Positions 31,401 to 43,915 of a stretch of DNA of 57,309 nt are shown here, piece after piece. Below the pieces are notes generated by a model that was not told where the DNA came from, made no database searches, and saw nothing but the letters and a program-made list of their open reading frames with translations. Positions within the stretch are counted from its first letter, which is position 1, and each line of letters begins with the position of its first letter. The translations under genes were made by a program, and so were the position numbers. Source of the DNA: Zancudomyces culisetae (taxonomy: Eukaryota > Kickxellomycota > Harpellomycetes > Harpellales > Legeriomycetaceae); assembly GCA_001969505.1 (NCBI GenBank), contig LSSK01001304.1, positions 1 through 57,309 on the forward strand, in the 5' to 3' direction.

Positions 31401-32490
31401 TGAGTAACTTTCTCACACATCGTTCTAGACATCACTCATTCTTTTGTCTCTTTGCCCTCTTGCCCTTCTACTAACTTGAAACCTCCTAAAGTTGCATCAC
31501 CCAAAATGTAATAATGAAACTCGGTTTAAAAGTAGGCAATTAGTTCACAATCTGTGGATTTTAGCACAATTTCTTCATGAAATATCATCATTGTCTTTAA
31601 TATTTCCAAGATCTACACCTACATTGGCGCATGAAACACAAACTCAAAAACAAACGGAGCTACCTTCGCTTTAATGTGTGTAGTGATGATGGATCAGTGT
31701 TTGTTATATATTTTTGATAAAAGGGTATTGGAATTGTTGGTTGGTGTTTTCATGATTTTGTTTTACAAAAGTCACTTTTATTCTTACACCCTTGCTTGTG
31801 TTGAAAGTAATTTAATATAGGCTGATATACAACCAGAGATCAAATTTAAACAAAGCTGAATAACAAAGCTGAAATAGCCCTCCCCCCCCCTCTTCTCCTC
31901 CTAAAAAAAGCTATTATAATGTTTCTTTATTTAAAAAGTCAATATCAGAGGTATCTACAAAGGACAAATTGGGGTGGGGGAGGAGTCATGAACTAAACAG
32001 GGGAACAACCGAAATCAGACTCAAAACCAGTTGATCTTTTTAGTAGGTCAAACTTCTTTCACTTCCTATTGTGATTAAGACGAGTTTCTTCATGCAACAT
32101 GTTTGAAGAAAAAAAAAGGATCTAAAGCAACCGGATTCGTGAAACAAAACTAAGCAAGTAGTCATGCTTTGTGGTGTACGATTTTTGGTTCTCAGATATA
32201 GCCCATACCCCTTTGCACTAAATTGGCAATGTAGTGAAAATCCTAATACCAAGCAAAAATATATTAAAAAAATCAAGGATCTCATATTGCGAGAAAGATG
32301 GGAGAGAAAGTGATAGTGAGAGACAAAGTGAAAGTTGGAAAAATAGAACAAAAAAGGAAATGACAGAGTTTTTTTCCATGTTTTACACGGTTGCCATATG
32401 TCTTCCTTGTTGGTTACAGTTTAAAATCTTTTAATTCCTATCCCTCCCTAACAGCAATAATCTGAAAATTAAATAACAAAATACAAATAC
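31401..32490. other. Spacer upstream of the two-TM orphan gene
   Basis: AT-rich with C and G runs (near 31883 and 31972). Frames at 31492-31674, 32040-32351 (minus) and 32234-32434 have chance-like composition. Nothing else was supported. Confidence 0.55.
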
Positions 32491-33121
32491 ATGATGGTCA
32501 TACACGCAAGCATTTATTATTCTCTCAGCAACATGACATACCCTGCTCTCAGACCCACAGATAATAAAAAAAATAGCACTGATACAAAAGTAGAGATAGA
32601 AAACGCATGTGATGTCGGAACATATCGCAGCCACACACTGTTCAATCTATGGGGAGTGAGAATATCGGTAACTATTTTTATCATGTTCAGCATCTGCATC
32701 ACCTCGACAGCTATGCTTGTGTTTGCATACTTGCTGTACAGTCTCACCACCAAGCCTTCAGCACAGGGTAGCATACTGTATAAGGTTTTTGCGGGCCTTG
32801 TTGGGGTTTTCCTTTTAGGATATACCTTTACATTTTTATACATGATGATGGTAAGAAACACTTAGTTAACACTACAGATGGTAGAATATCTGCGTTTTTG
32901 TGCTTGTTTACTTGCATCTCCAGTACCAAGCAATAACGTTACTATACCTCTCTTTCTAAAATTGCTTTTTAACGTGCGATTAGCAACTTAATAGTGATGA
33001 GATACAACCACCAGACATAAACACAGAGAAAAGTACTTTAGCAGAATCATTTTATGGGTGTCCAGTTCGGGTACCAATGCGGACTTTCCATCCAAGAGAC
33101 AGGTGTTATACTGCACTTTGA
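32491..33121 (+). CDS. Orphan two-transmembrane protein, two exons
   Basis: Exon 1 32491-32850 and exon 2 32984-33121 join in phase 0 across a 133-nt intron (ATG|GTAAGA ... GATTAG|CAA), giving 165 aa. Residues ~55-82 and ~95-118 are two hydrophobic segments, with a short loop between. Exon 2 adds a soluble tail (QLNSDEIQPPDINTEK, then FYGCPVRVPMRTFHPRDRC) of clearly coding composition, which supports the splice. A second start at 32533 (MTYPALRP) is possible. I do not recognise the family. The layout (short polar N-terminus, TM hairpin, ~45-residue tail) fits a small ER/Golgi membrane protein, which is inference only. Confidence 0.6.
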
Positions 33122-33504
33122 AACCAGAACAATCTATGGTAAACTATACCATAGGTTTATGGGGGGGGGGGTACAAACCGTTTTCTGTTAAAGCTGAGCT
33201 ATACATCTACCATTTTCGTGGGTAAAATGTAGTTTTTTCTTCTTCGTATTGATGTGTATGTAGTTTCGAAATCGCACATGGTTTTTAACACTCTACTTTT
33301 GCTTTGGAATTGCAAACCTGATAGTATTGATCTAATGATAAAGTGAAGACTTTTCACCATCTCTAAAGCCCTTTTCTGTTCAGAAATGCTTAAAGTTTTT
33401 TGTAATTTTTTAATAAGAGTCGCATTTATTTAATAATGTACATACACAAGCTAATATTGAAAACCTAAAGCGCCTCTAATATAAGGTAGATGAAGATGTA
33501 TATG
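33122..33504. other. Short spacer with an 11-G run
   Basis: Lies between convergent gene ends. It contains eleven consecutive G (33161-33171) and a nearby inverted repeat (TATGGTAAACTATACCATA). No gene was seen. Confidence 0.65.
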
Positions 33505-35032
33505 CTACTTTGCTCGGTGTCGCAAGTCATTTTCATCGTTTTTGAGTGTCGACGAACCGGTAGTCGTGCTTTCTGATGTGATCTTAGAATCAATGGGGGT
33601 GGATGATTTGGAATATGTTGCGCTTTCCCTGAAAACATCTTTCATACTGTCATCAGCACTCTCGTTTGAAGGAGTTAAAGGCTTTTTGAAACCATCTTGA
33701 ATAATCTTATTAGCATCTCCGCCTGTATTCGAAGATTCTGCACTGGGTTGGGTGACATGGCTTGAGACATCATCCTCGTTGTTTGCCTGTAGAGGTGGTA
33801 CACTCTGGTCAGTTGTGACTGGAACCGAATCCTGCGCACCCGAATCCAAATACTCCTCCGCTCTTGCACCTCCAAACAACCGTTTTCTATCAGTAGGGGA
33901 AAAAAACAGATATTAAAAAGAGGATTATTAATGGAGTAGTTATAGTGATGAATTGAAATAGTTGTTACATGAACATGGGTGCTTCAAGAATTCTGATACC
34001 GTTGCTTTCAGGTCTCCGAGGCCATTCTTCGTCAAGATACCACAGAACATGTCCGACTCCAATACCAATTAGATCTCTCATTGGGGTTCGTCCAGAAATA
34101 ATGAATGAAAAGACGGCCATAACCCATGGCAAAAATGGCGCTGAAAATGTAAATAGGCCAAAGAAGCTCAGGACTACATATGGGTTCTTTCTGGCCCATA
34201 TGTATGTAAGAGTGTAATTAAGTATCGAGGCGAGGAATGGATAAAAAAAGAAGCTTGACACGATCTAAAAGTCGAAATTTAGGCATATTATTAATTTTTG
34301 GCTCATACGCCTCATTAGTACATTAAAACTAAATACTCGCGACCCTTCTGCTATATTCTATGAAAGAAAAATAACATGTGTAATATGAGGCTTACCAGTA
34401 GGGAAACACATGAGATCAGAATAAGCCAAAAGAAATTGGCAGTTTTATTTCTGGTGTACGCATCCTCGACATCTCTCATGTACCTTACCCTAAAAAGAAA
34501 GATTGATGATTTTTCATTTATTTGAATGTTGTGCACTAAAAGGTGCAATTGGCCAAATATTATTCGGAAAGATGATTAACGGATGACTTACACAAAGTAC
34601 ATATTGAAAACCCAGTCAAAATCTAGACCTCCGTAAAACAAGAATGTGGTAATCAGCCTCCAATACTATTTTTCAAATAACAGGGTATTAGATATAAAGC
34701 ACACACTATGAAAGCAAGGCTAGGCAGGCAATACAAGCATAATAAATATACATTATTCATATTAAAAAAAGCATACTTACTTCTCCTTTATGAAATACTT
34801 TGTAAAAGTCATAGTACAATTGAAATCTTGTGACATAGTTAAAGTGCTATTCAGATATGCTGTCGTTTAGTATCTTGATAAATGAAATATACAATGCTGC
34901 GTGATGACAGAATTCTGTTTTACTTTAATTCTATAAACCTACCTCTGCCAGGGTGATTGCAGCCGAAGCTGTTAAATATACTCTGGTGACCACCGGGATA
35001 TCAAAGTACCATTGCTCTACGGGATTTGGCAT
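33505..35032 (-). CDS. DFM1: Derlin-family ER protein (Dfm1/Der1-like), six exons
   Basis: Minus-strand exons 35032-34943, 34846-34781, 34665-34592, 34489-34396, 34264-33969, 33886-33505; all introns are GT-AG, phases match, and the sum is 1002 nt, 333 aa. Exon 1 starts MPNPVEQWYFDIPVVTRVYL. Exon 2 ends FYKVFHKGE. Exon 3 starts YWRLITTFLFYGG, the derlin WR motif, followed by VVRYMRDVEDAY and the rhomboid-like GIGVGH block in exon 5. Derlins are rhomboid pseudoproteases that thin the ER membrane for ERAD retrotranslocation. The long polar C-tail (~125 residues) and total length match Dfm1 (341 aa) better than Der1 (211 aa). A clean SHP (Cdc48-binding) box was not seen in the tail. Confidence 0.93.
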
Positions 35033-35126
35033 CGTTTAATCTCTTTTGTGCTTTCGCTTTTTATGGTTGTTGTGTTTTCAGAATTTCCTTAAATCTATTA
35101 GGTTTACAGTATTTGTTTACAAAGCA

Positions 35127-35567
35127 ATGGAAAAGAAGTCTACAAACCAATATTTGGTAGTTATTTTTTTCTTTTTGCCTCTATTTGGGGCTAGAATTAA
35201 ACTTTTGCTTGACAAAACAAAACCCAGAATTGGTGTTGGAAAAAAGTATGGATTTGTTTGGGAACTAGCTTTGCTTTGCACAAGATGTCAAAACCTGGGC
35301 TGCTACTTGCCAATCAAAATATGGAAAATACAACAATCTCACATTTTGGTTTGATTTAGATGTGGAAGTTTTTTGCTGGAGGGCCATTTAATATGCCACA
35401 TAAAACCAAAGTTCGCCAATAACAGAGTGATTACTGGACAAACTTGGCACATGTGTACACATATAGCAATGGTGATGAGATTTCAGGCAAGAGAAAAGCG
35501 GGATGTATGTATTTATTACAACAGTTTTGATAAAAAAGACTATAGGAGATACGCTAAACATTAAAAG
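35127..35567 (+). pseudogene. Candidate broken or spliced gene, one in-frame TGA
   Basis: The reading frame is open from about 35046 to the TAA at 35565-35567, interrupted only by a TGA at 35352-35354; the first ATG is 35127. So long a near-open frame is unlikely by chance in AT-rich DNA. The start (MEKKSTNQYLVVIFFFLPLF) resembles a signal or membrane segment, and the end is basic (YNSFDKKDYRRYAKH). The TGA would be removed if a GT at ~35246 were spliced to the AG ending at ~35360 (GATTTAG|ATGTGG), which keeps frame. It is either a relic with a nonsense codon or a two-exon gene. No family was recognised. It starts ~95 bp from the divergent derlin start. Confidence 0.3.
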
Positions 35568-36732
35568 TTGTTACCAGATGCACCATTCTACTATCTGATT
35601 TGTATGAACTGCCCATGTACTTCTGTTAAGAGGGTGAACACTGCTGTCCCAGTGGAACTATATACTGAACAGGTTTTGATGCTCTAAATCAACTATTTGT
35701 ATACACATGCGCACTTTTAAATATAAATAAATACAATCCATACATCAATCACAAGAAAAGAATATCGACAACATAAAATAGCGATATGTTGTTGTAGCTA
35801 CACTCTGGGAGCAGTTATTTTTGATATGGGACGCAAAGTACAGAGTTAAAATGCAAATTTACTGGTGGTCATCTATCATGTGGTGGGGGTTAGTTGTAGA
35901 ATAGGTTTTTCAGAAAATAAAAAGTCATATCAGCAACATAACTAGCAAAAGTATTACGCAAACAATCGGTCGATATTTGTATTAGGGAATTGTAAGGATA
36001 TTGATGAAGTATTCTAGAACTTATAAATGACATGAACTTTTTTTTTACGATTTATTTATATAGTGTTGAACCTTTGGAAAAGCGAGTGCAAAGTCTTGCT
36101 GATAAAGAGAACCTTAGCTAAATCCATGGTAGTAATATAAATGAGGCTAAAGTATTGCGTGGGGAAATTCGATTGAAGGCTCAAATAGCAATTCATATAA
36201 TCACCATATTTTTAATTTGCGAAGAGGATCATAGAAAAAATGTCAAAATGAGCAATTAGCGACCCGAGATGGGATATAACTTGAAAAGATGGGATATAAC
36301 TAAATAAGCTACTTAGCAACATGCGGCAAATAGGCAAAGAAAAAAATTTTTTTACCTTGGAATTTTCTGGACTCTAATACCAAATTCCAAACATTTAAAA
36401 CAATAGACAAACCAATTAGGAGAGCAAAATGCAAAAAATGTGAATCGAAATAAATGACAGGAAAAGAGCAAGTATGGGAAAAGCTGGAAAAGTATGCACA
36501 GGAGATGAAATTAGAATTGGATATCTAAAGAAAATGTAAAAAAATCCTCAGAAAATCAACAAACCTTACAAATGTCAGTTGTGTATTGCTTTATTTTTTA
36601 TATTGTTGGGCCAGCTATATATTTGAATTAAAATAGTAATCAGATCCTAATAAGCATATAAATAAATATATAGCCGATTCATTTAAAAAAAAATCTGAAA
36701 AGTAAACAACCGAAAAATAAAAAGGGATAAAA
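35568..36732. other. Spacer upstream of THS1
   Basis: AT-rich. A 15-bp unit (AGATGGGATATAACT) is repeated at 36267-36281 and 36287-36301. No gene was accepted. Confidence 0.6.
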
Positions 36733-38989
36733 ATGAGTCTCGAAGAAAAAATGAGCCAAGTAAAGGTAGATTCTGCCAAACCAGCCAAAAAGAAGGCAGC
36801 TAAGGGAGGAGCCAGCCAAAACCTTGTCGTAAGTAGAATCAGAGTATATAGTGATTATTGCAATAATAAAACTCCAAAACGTAATGACAATAAAGATTAA
36901 ACCTAAAACTAATAAATAGTTGGTAGAGAGGCCAGAATTCATCGACAGAAGAATAGAAATATTTGAAAAATTGAAAAAGATCCAGGACGAAGAAATAGCT
37001 TCAAGACCCAGAGTTCCAATCAAAATAACTTTGGCAGATGGCAGCGTTCGGGACGGAGTGTCATATGAAACCACACCAATGGATATTGCCAAATCAATTT
37101 CGGTGTCACTTGCCAAACGATTGGTTATAGCAAAAGTTAATGGAGAATTGTGGGATACTCTGAGGGCATTTGAACAGGACAGCACCTTGGAGCTACTGGA
37201 CTTTGAGAGCAACGAGGGTAAGAAGGTCTACTGGCACTCAAGCGCACACGTTCTTGGAGAGGCAGCTGAATTGCGATTCGGATGTAGTTTGTGTATTGGT
37301 CCACCAATCGAAGAGGGCTTCTATTATGAATTTGGATTGCCAGAAACACACGAGGGAGGTGTCTCTGAGGCAGACTATGCGCCACTTGTATCTTTGGCAC
37401 AGAAAGCGATCAAAGAGAAGCAGCCATTTGAAAGATTGATTGTAACTAAAGAGCAATTGTTGGACATGTTTGCATACAACAAATACAAGGTACAGCTGAT
37501 CAGCTCAAAGATTCCTGATGGGGAAAAGACCACAGTCTATCGTTGCGGACCATTGATCGATCTTTGCAGAGGCCCACATGTTCCAGACACAGGAAGAATT
37601 GGTTCTTTCATGATTACCAAAAACTCAGCATCTTATTTCCTAGGAGATGCGGCCAACGACTCGCTACAGAGAATGTACGGAATCTCGTTCCCAGACAAGA
37701 AGCAGATGGCTGAGTACCTAAAGTTTTTGGAAGAGGCCAAACGACGTGACCACCGTAAAATCGGTAGAGAACAAGAGCTGTTCTATTTCAGCGAATTGAG
37801 TCCCGGTTCAGCATTTTTCCTTCCACATGGCACCCGCATCTACAATGCGCTAGTTGGCTATATCCGCGAGTTGTACTGGGAACACGGTTTCCAAGAAGTC
37901 ATGAGTCCAAACATGTTCAACTCCAAGCTCTGGGAGCAATCTGGTCACTGGCAAAACTACCGCGATGATATGTTTTTGCTTGACGTCGACAAAGAACAGT
38001 TTGCGCTCAAACCAATGAACTGTCCAGGCCATTGTTTGCTTTTCGACATGCGTGAGCGCTCATACCGTGAGCTTCCTCTACGATTTGCCGATTTTGGAGT
38101 GTTGCATCGCAATGAAGCATCAGGAGCCCTCACTGGTTTGACTAGAGTGCGCCGATTCCAGCAAGACGATGCCCACATTTTCTGTGCTCCCAACCAAGTA
38201 GAAAGCGAAATCTTGGGTCAGCTGCAGTTCCTGCGAAAGGTTTACGACGTCTTTGGCTTTACTTTTGAACTTGTTTTGTCTACCCGCCCCGAAAACTATG
38301 TTGGTGAAATTGCAATTTGGGACGATGCTGAAAGGCAACTGGCCAGTGCCATGGATACATTCGGTTCCAAGTGGGAATTCAACCCCGGCGACGGTGCCTT
38401 CTACGGACCAAAGATCGACATCACCATTCGCGATGCCCTCAACCGCCGTCATCAGTGCGCCACAATTCAACTCGACTTCCAGCTCCCCATCCGCTTCAAT
38501 CTGCAGTACAGAGCCCCTGCTGATGCGGCCGCAGAATCCGACCCCGCCATTTCTTCCTCTCTACTGCGCCCCGTCATTGTTCACAGAGCGATTCTCGGTT
38601 CCGTCGAGCGTATGATTGCTATTCTTATTGAAAACTTTGCCGGAAAATGGCCATTCTGGCTCTCCCCACGCCAAATCATGGTTGTTCCTATCTCACCAAA
38701 CTTTAACGACTACGCCGAGCTCGTTCGTTCTTCTCTTCATGCCGCCTCTTTCTATGTTGAGGTCGACTTGTCTGGTCTCACTCTTAACAAAAAGATTAGA
38801 AACGCCCAGCTTGCCCAGTACAACCTTATTTGTGTCGTAGGTGCCCAAGAACAAGCCGAACGTTCTGTCAATGTCCGATCCCGTGATGACGCTGATAGTG
38901 CTAGAGGAAGCACCATTACCCTTGATGATTTTATCGAAAAGGCTAAGCAGCTAAGAGATTCCAAACAGATTTCAAATTCTTTTAATTAG
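36733..38989 (+). CDS. THS1: Threonyl-tRNA synthetase (cytosolic), two exons
   Basis: Exon 1 36733-36828 and exon 2 36920-38989 join in phase 0 (GTC|GTAAGT ... AATAG|TTG), giving 721 aa (yeast Ths1 is 734). Domains in order: a Lys-rich N-extension; TGS (~63-126; [12 protein letters not shown]); the tRNA_SAD editing domain with HxxxH at 138/142 and [10 protein letters not shown]; a class-II catalytic core with [10 protein letters not shown] (zinc Cys), motif 2 ([11 protein letters not shown]) and motif 3 ([18 protein letters not shown]); and the HGTP anticodon-binding domain ([10 protein letters not shown]...LNKKIRNAQ). It charges tRNA-Thr, and a tRNA-Thr gene lies in the same window. No mitochondrial presequence is seen from this start. 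Confidence 0.97.
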
Positions 38990-39377
38990 TCTATCTTTTC
39001 TTGTTATATTCTTCCTCTCTATACTATTCAACATATTATTTTTCTTTACCTTATTAAAATATCATTAAACTGATTTTCAACATTATCTTTCAAAGTAATG
39101 TGGTTTGATAGCACCAAGCCCCAGTAATTCCACTTTGGTTCTATTATTTGCTACCTATTCAATCTAACACGCCTCCCCCCTCCCGTATTTACAATTTTAT
39201 TTTATTTTATTTGTCTGTTTTGATGTCAATTGATATATGATATTTTACAACTATAAAAACAAGTTCGAGGGCATAGAAACGATAAAGCGCTATACAGTAA
39301 ACAAAAAAAAAAGCTTTCCCAGAGCACTAAGGTCAACATAACAATGCTACTCGCAGAATTTTTGAACTCCTTGGCAA
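38990..39377. other. Convergent 3' spacer, THS1 / SH3 gene
   Basis: 388 bp of AT-rich 3' flanking DNA containing a CCTCCCCCCTCCC run near 39171. No gene was seen. Confidence 0.65.
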
Positions 39378-42085
39378 TTAAGCAACTTTAAAATTCTTTA
39401 AAACACCATCGCTACTACTATTAACCACATTTCCAACACTTGTCTTGCTCTTTTTTGTTTGCAGTATTTTTCCTAGCTCGTAGGAGCCCTTTTTATCAAT
39501 AGTATCTAGTCTTAGATTTTGTAATACCGGTGTTGGAAAGTCATCGAACCCTACGCCTAACTCGTGTTGTTCAAGCTGGTTTTTATCATCCTGAGTGTCT
39601 GTACTGTGGTTAACAAAGCTTTCGTTGCTGGAAGAGCTCATGTTACTATTATTTTCCATATACTCCATATCGGTAAAGAACCCTGATGTCCCTTGCGTAT
39701 CCATTTGCTTGTTTATCTGCTCCGAATCCTCACCTACTATTTTCTCAGCTTTACCTTTAGATTTCGCCCTCCGAACGCTTTGTTTCATTGGTGATCTTGG
39801 GCCAGAAAATGTATCTCTTATTTTTGAGATACTTTTATTCAAAATCGCGGGTTGCAGTTTCTGAATTCCTGAACTGCTATTTATGCCGACCCTGCTCCCG
39901 TTGGTTGCGATACTTTCGTCATTTATCTTGAGAATGGTGCTAATGTTTGAACTACTATTATCGAACGTCACATTCGCTTGAGTTTCTTTGTCACTCGGAA
40001 TCTCTCGGGATTTTGTATTGAGCCCATTGTATTCTTGACGCGAGTCTACAAGACCAAGATGCATGGGCTTTTTTTCATATTGGCCTCCGTTTCCAATAGG
40101 GGCTGTGTTAGTATTTTTAAAAGTGTACACAAGTCCATGGTTCAGGTTAGTACCCATAACACTTTTCTTATCATCCACTCCTGTTGCATTGTTTGTTTTT
40201 ATCCGCGTTGAACTATAATCTCTTTTGTAAGACTCGGATTTGATAGTTTTTGACATTGGACTATTTTCAACACTTTCGTTTACAGAGTTCCCATCGCTAT
40301 TAATTCGTGATGCTTCTAGATTTGTCCATGCGTTCGGTAGCTGGAGGGGCGGTGTACGAAACAAGCATGCTAACGGGAATGTTCCCTCTTCATCAGTGTT
40401 TGTGTTTTTGCCTACCGCCCACCCATCATCAAATGCTATCTGCACCAACACTTTTTCACCAACTTTTAATCCTATTTCGTCTTCGCGATTTGCAAAAAAC
40501 GTGCTGTGTACTTCTCTAGGTTTGCCTACACATTCCAAAAACATGTCAACAAAATCATATTCCAGAGTCTTTTCGTTTGAATCCACGTTTTTGAGGTCCA
40601 CACCCTTTGTACTATCCAAATAGCCAATACCACCTTTTAACATTTTTTCTTGCGCTCCACTGTAATTAAAAGCATTGTCAGTACCTCCTAGTACTGGCTT
40701 TTTTCCCCACATGTATAAGCGGTTTAACATTTTGTTGTTCTTTCCACCACCCCACCGGCGAAGTAGCCACATGAGGATCAATAAAAAAACTAAAAGCCCT
40801 AGAAACACTCCCAGTACAATTGTTGCATCTCTATAACCCTTGGCGTTCTTGTCTTGGTTACCTTCCAAGTCTTCTGTTTCAGTTCCTCTATTTTTTATGT
40901 TTGCTTTGGGTATACTGCTTTTACTTTTACGTTTTCCAAGGACTTCGCCATTAAAAAATGAATCAGAAAGGCTGTGCAAATCTGCTTGAGCGCATTCAGA
41001 CCTGAATTCTTCGGAGTATTTGCAATAACTGCACCAGTCTTCCACATACCGATATCCTAATATCCATTATACGCAATGTTAGTTGCATTAGTAAAAAAAA
41101 AATAGTGATAATGAACTTGACCTAAATACTATGCTCTCATCACCTACTCCATGCACCACCCTTTTCGTTGAATTGTATAAAAAAATACCGACGTTATGGA
41201 TCTAAAAGGTAAAATTATTTTTATCGTATGGCTTACCACATGTGTCCACTTCAATTTCATCACCAGATACGCAATTGTCTACCCCATTCAACGGATACAC
41301 TTTACAAGTATCATAGAATCCCTTCATTGCCAAGTCTATACCAAGTGTGTTTGTCGACTGACATAGAGTCGTGTTTTTCGCTATGGTACTTAAGCTATCA
41401 ACCCAATCCATGCATGTCTTCATGCAAAGTGGTTTAGGGGTAACAAAGCCTTGTCTTTTACTAAATATAGTTTTTTTATGTCTTGTTTCCCTCTTTTTGA
41501 GGGATGCACCCTCGTTTGTTTGGCCATCTTGATTTTTTTTAGATTCATCGTCCGCTTTTTGATCAAAAGAAACTGGTTTTATTGCATCTTTTCCTAAATA
41601 ACATTGACGAATGTTTTTTGCACTGCCAATTAGAGTAGAACATAACACACTTCGTCTATACTTTATTATAGATAACCCCAAATCTGGTCGTTCCGAATCT
41701 TGGCTGGGTTTGTACCCCTCACATCGCATAAAAACCTGAAATTGATCGATATCTCTTTGACTTCCTATATATTTCAACAGAGCCGTGTCAAACGCCTTGA
41801 CATCGTTTTCTGGATACCATGTAAATAAATCTACAGACCTTGTGCTAACAAAGTCGTCTTTATAGCCAGGACATGCCTGTGAATCTATAAGTAGACACGT
41901 ATATTAAAATGTGCTAAATTCTGCAAGCAAGTCAAGTAATGTAAAAGGTAAAAGATAAATAAAAATAAAAATAGAGCCATACCTTTCAATGATAAGCATT
42001 CCCCGCTTGCCATTTCTATGTATGCACTTATAAAGCTACACACAACCAAAGACCTTGCCTTTTTACTCAGTAAGCATGAATACAT
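39378..42085 (-). CDS. Single-pass membrane protein with Cys-rich ectodomain and cytosolic SH3, three exons
   Basis: Exons 42085-41983, 41884-41237, 41056-39378 (minus), GT-AG introns, frames join, 809 aa. Exon 1 encodes a likely signal region (residues ~10-28) ending ECLSLK. Exon 2 continues DSQACPGYKDDFVST and carries conserved cysteines. The exon 2-3 joint makes DTCGYRYVEDWCSYC. TM at ~328-349 (VLGVFLGLLVFLLILMWLL), then an SH3 domain at ~429-486 (FFANREDEIGLKVGEKVLVQ...DDGWAVGKN...GTFPLACL), then ~320 disordered Ser/Thr/Asn residues. This architecture (ECL.L.GS.AC ectodomain-TM-SH3) occurs as a fungal family of plasma-membrane proteins of largely unknown function. A surface-sensor or polarity role is inference. 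It is convergent with THS1. Confidence 0.85.
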
Positions 42086-43915
42086 TTCCTTTATATGTTT
42101 TTTTCTACCTGAAGGGAAGGAATTTTGTATACTTTGGTATGATTTACTCGCTGCTTGACAATGGTTTAAATAGGAAAGGTAGGTGCAGTCTAAGGGAGTT
42201 TTTTTTTTCGTACTACTGATTTTAAAAGAGTGTAGGTTTGTATGGTAGTATCTCTAAAAGTATTGATATTCTAATCAGTTCATACACAGGGTTGTATGTA
42301 TGTGTGTGTATTACTGATTTAAATAATACGTATACCAAAAGTAGTGTGTTACGGGTATTTTTTAGCTTATAAATACAGTAACAGCAAAATTTGCAATAGG
42401 AAAAATACAATTACTGTTAAACGAATTACCGGCCCCATTAGATATTATATATAACCGCATTGTGTGTTGATGGTATTTCAGCAAAAAAAAAGTATGATTA
42501 AACGCCATTCCTTCCTTCTACTATAGACAGTTCTATTCCATAAGTGGTAAATTGGTATCAACCAGCTGAATGTAGCATTATAATTATCATTTCTGGTCTG
42601 AACAATATAACCAGACAATTGCTTTTTTTCTCATTTTTTTAATACATCATTAATTAAGTATGGGTTTGGACTTTGATTTGAATTTAAATTTAATTTGAAT
42701 TCGAGTTTGGGTTTGGGTTTAAGTTTGAGTTTGGGTTAAGTTTGGGTTAAGTTTGGGTTTACACTGACCGTAAAAAAGTGAACAAGTTACCGAGGTATAT
42801 AAAAAAAATAGAGTGCGAAGAAAAGTGTTATGGTGCGGGTGAAATGGGCATACAGGTGAAAAAATCAACTGGCATTTGTGTTTGTGGGTCTTGAGTCTTC
42901 TTATTATGAATCTATTGTTATGTTATTTTTTTAATTCTTGTATCTTTCCTGGTTAGACTGAGAATACCTGGTATACTAAACTACTGATTATTCTATGTAT
43001 CAAACACTTCCAAAGGTAGTGGTAAGTACAAGTTAAAGCGTAGACATAATGTGTTAAGCCTCAGAAAAATTAAATTGCCTTGATAGCATAACCTCTTTTG
43101 CTATAAAAGAAAAGACAAGACATTACAAACGAACAATACCATTAATCAAAGAAATACTATAGCACAATAGTAATGAGGCATAATAGATAAAAACCAAAGA
43201 AATTGTCTTTTTCGGGTTTTGGTAATTGAATAAAGGCTTTAGTATACAGCATACATGTATACCATATAGTTGGGTAATGTTTGGCTATAATTATTATATT
43301 AGTGGATACAAGTGGAGATGATATTTAAAAAGATCACAAGTATTATATCTGGATTGTTTTTGGTCGACAAAAAAAATTTTATTGAGTTTGTATATTTTGA
43401 ATTGGAGTTTTAATTGCCTAATCCTCTTTTTTTTTACAAAGATAATATAAATATGAAGCTGAACCACAATCAAAAGCCTCATTTTCAACAATGTACCTTA
43501 TTATACCTTAGTTCCGAAGTTCTAATTATTCACAATATTAACAAGGCCAAATCGCAAAAAAAAAAAAGAGGTTCAAGCATATTTTTAGATTTGTTTAGTA
43601 AACGGAAACCAACCCAGAGTGATGAAAGCTCAAAGGCTGTTTATTTTCCAGCAAGAGAGAGGAAATAAAAAAAAGAGGCTGGGAGAAAACATTCCAATTT
43701 AAAGATAACATAAAATATACACATGTTAATAACAATTTTTTGCATTTGGAGGTAGGTTCCCCCCAAGTTTTGCTAAAAAAAAAAAGTGCTAGAGTACTTT
43801 AAATATAATTGGAATCTACAAGCTATACATATCTTTGATGAAAAAAGTATATTCAAATTGGCTAAAAGTCTAAGGTAATATATCACACATTCTCTAACCC
43901 ATCTTGCTAAAAATT
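42086..43915. other. Spacer between SH3 gene start and RMD1 end
   Basis: AT-rich. It holds the TTTGGG-like repeat at 42661-42761. The 84-codon plus frame at 43414-43668 and an ATG followed by a GTAAGT (43022-43027) were considered and not accepted. Confidence 0.55.
42661..42761 (+). repeat. Degenerate hexamer repeat (GTTTGG/GTTTAA), telomere-like
   Basis: About 100 bp of GGTTTG-type units with variants, including three copies of AAGTTTGGGTT and adjoining AATTTAAATTTAATTTGAA. It looks like a decayed hexanucleotide array ~0.6 kb upstream of the SH3-gene start. Confidence 0.7.

Noticed and set aside
35352-35354. Idea that TGA is read as an amino acid in this organism
   Set aside because: ATG1, RMD1, the coiled-coil gene and the two-TM gene all end at TGA exactly where their proteins should end.
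43414-43668. 84-codon plus-strand frame with a basic, Ser-rich C-terminus
   Set aside because: No motif, includes a poly-A/Lys run, and length is within chance for AT-rich DNA.
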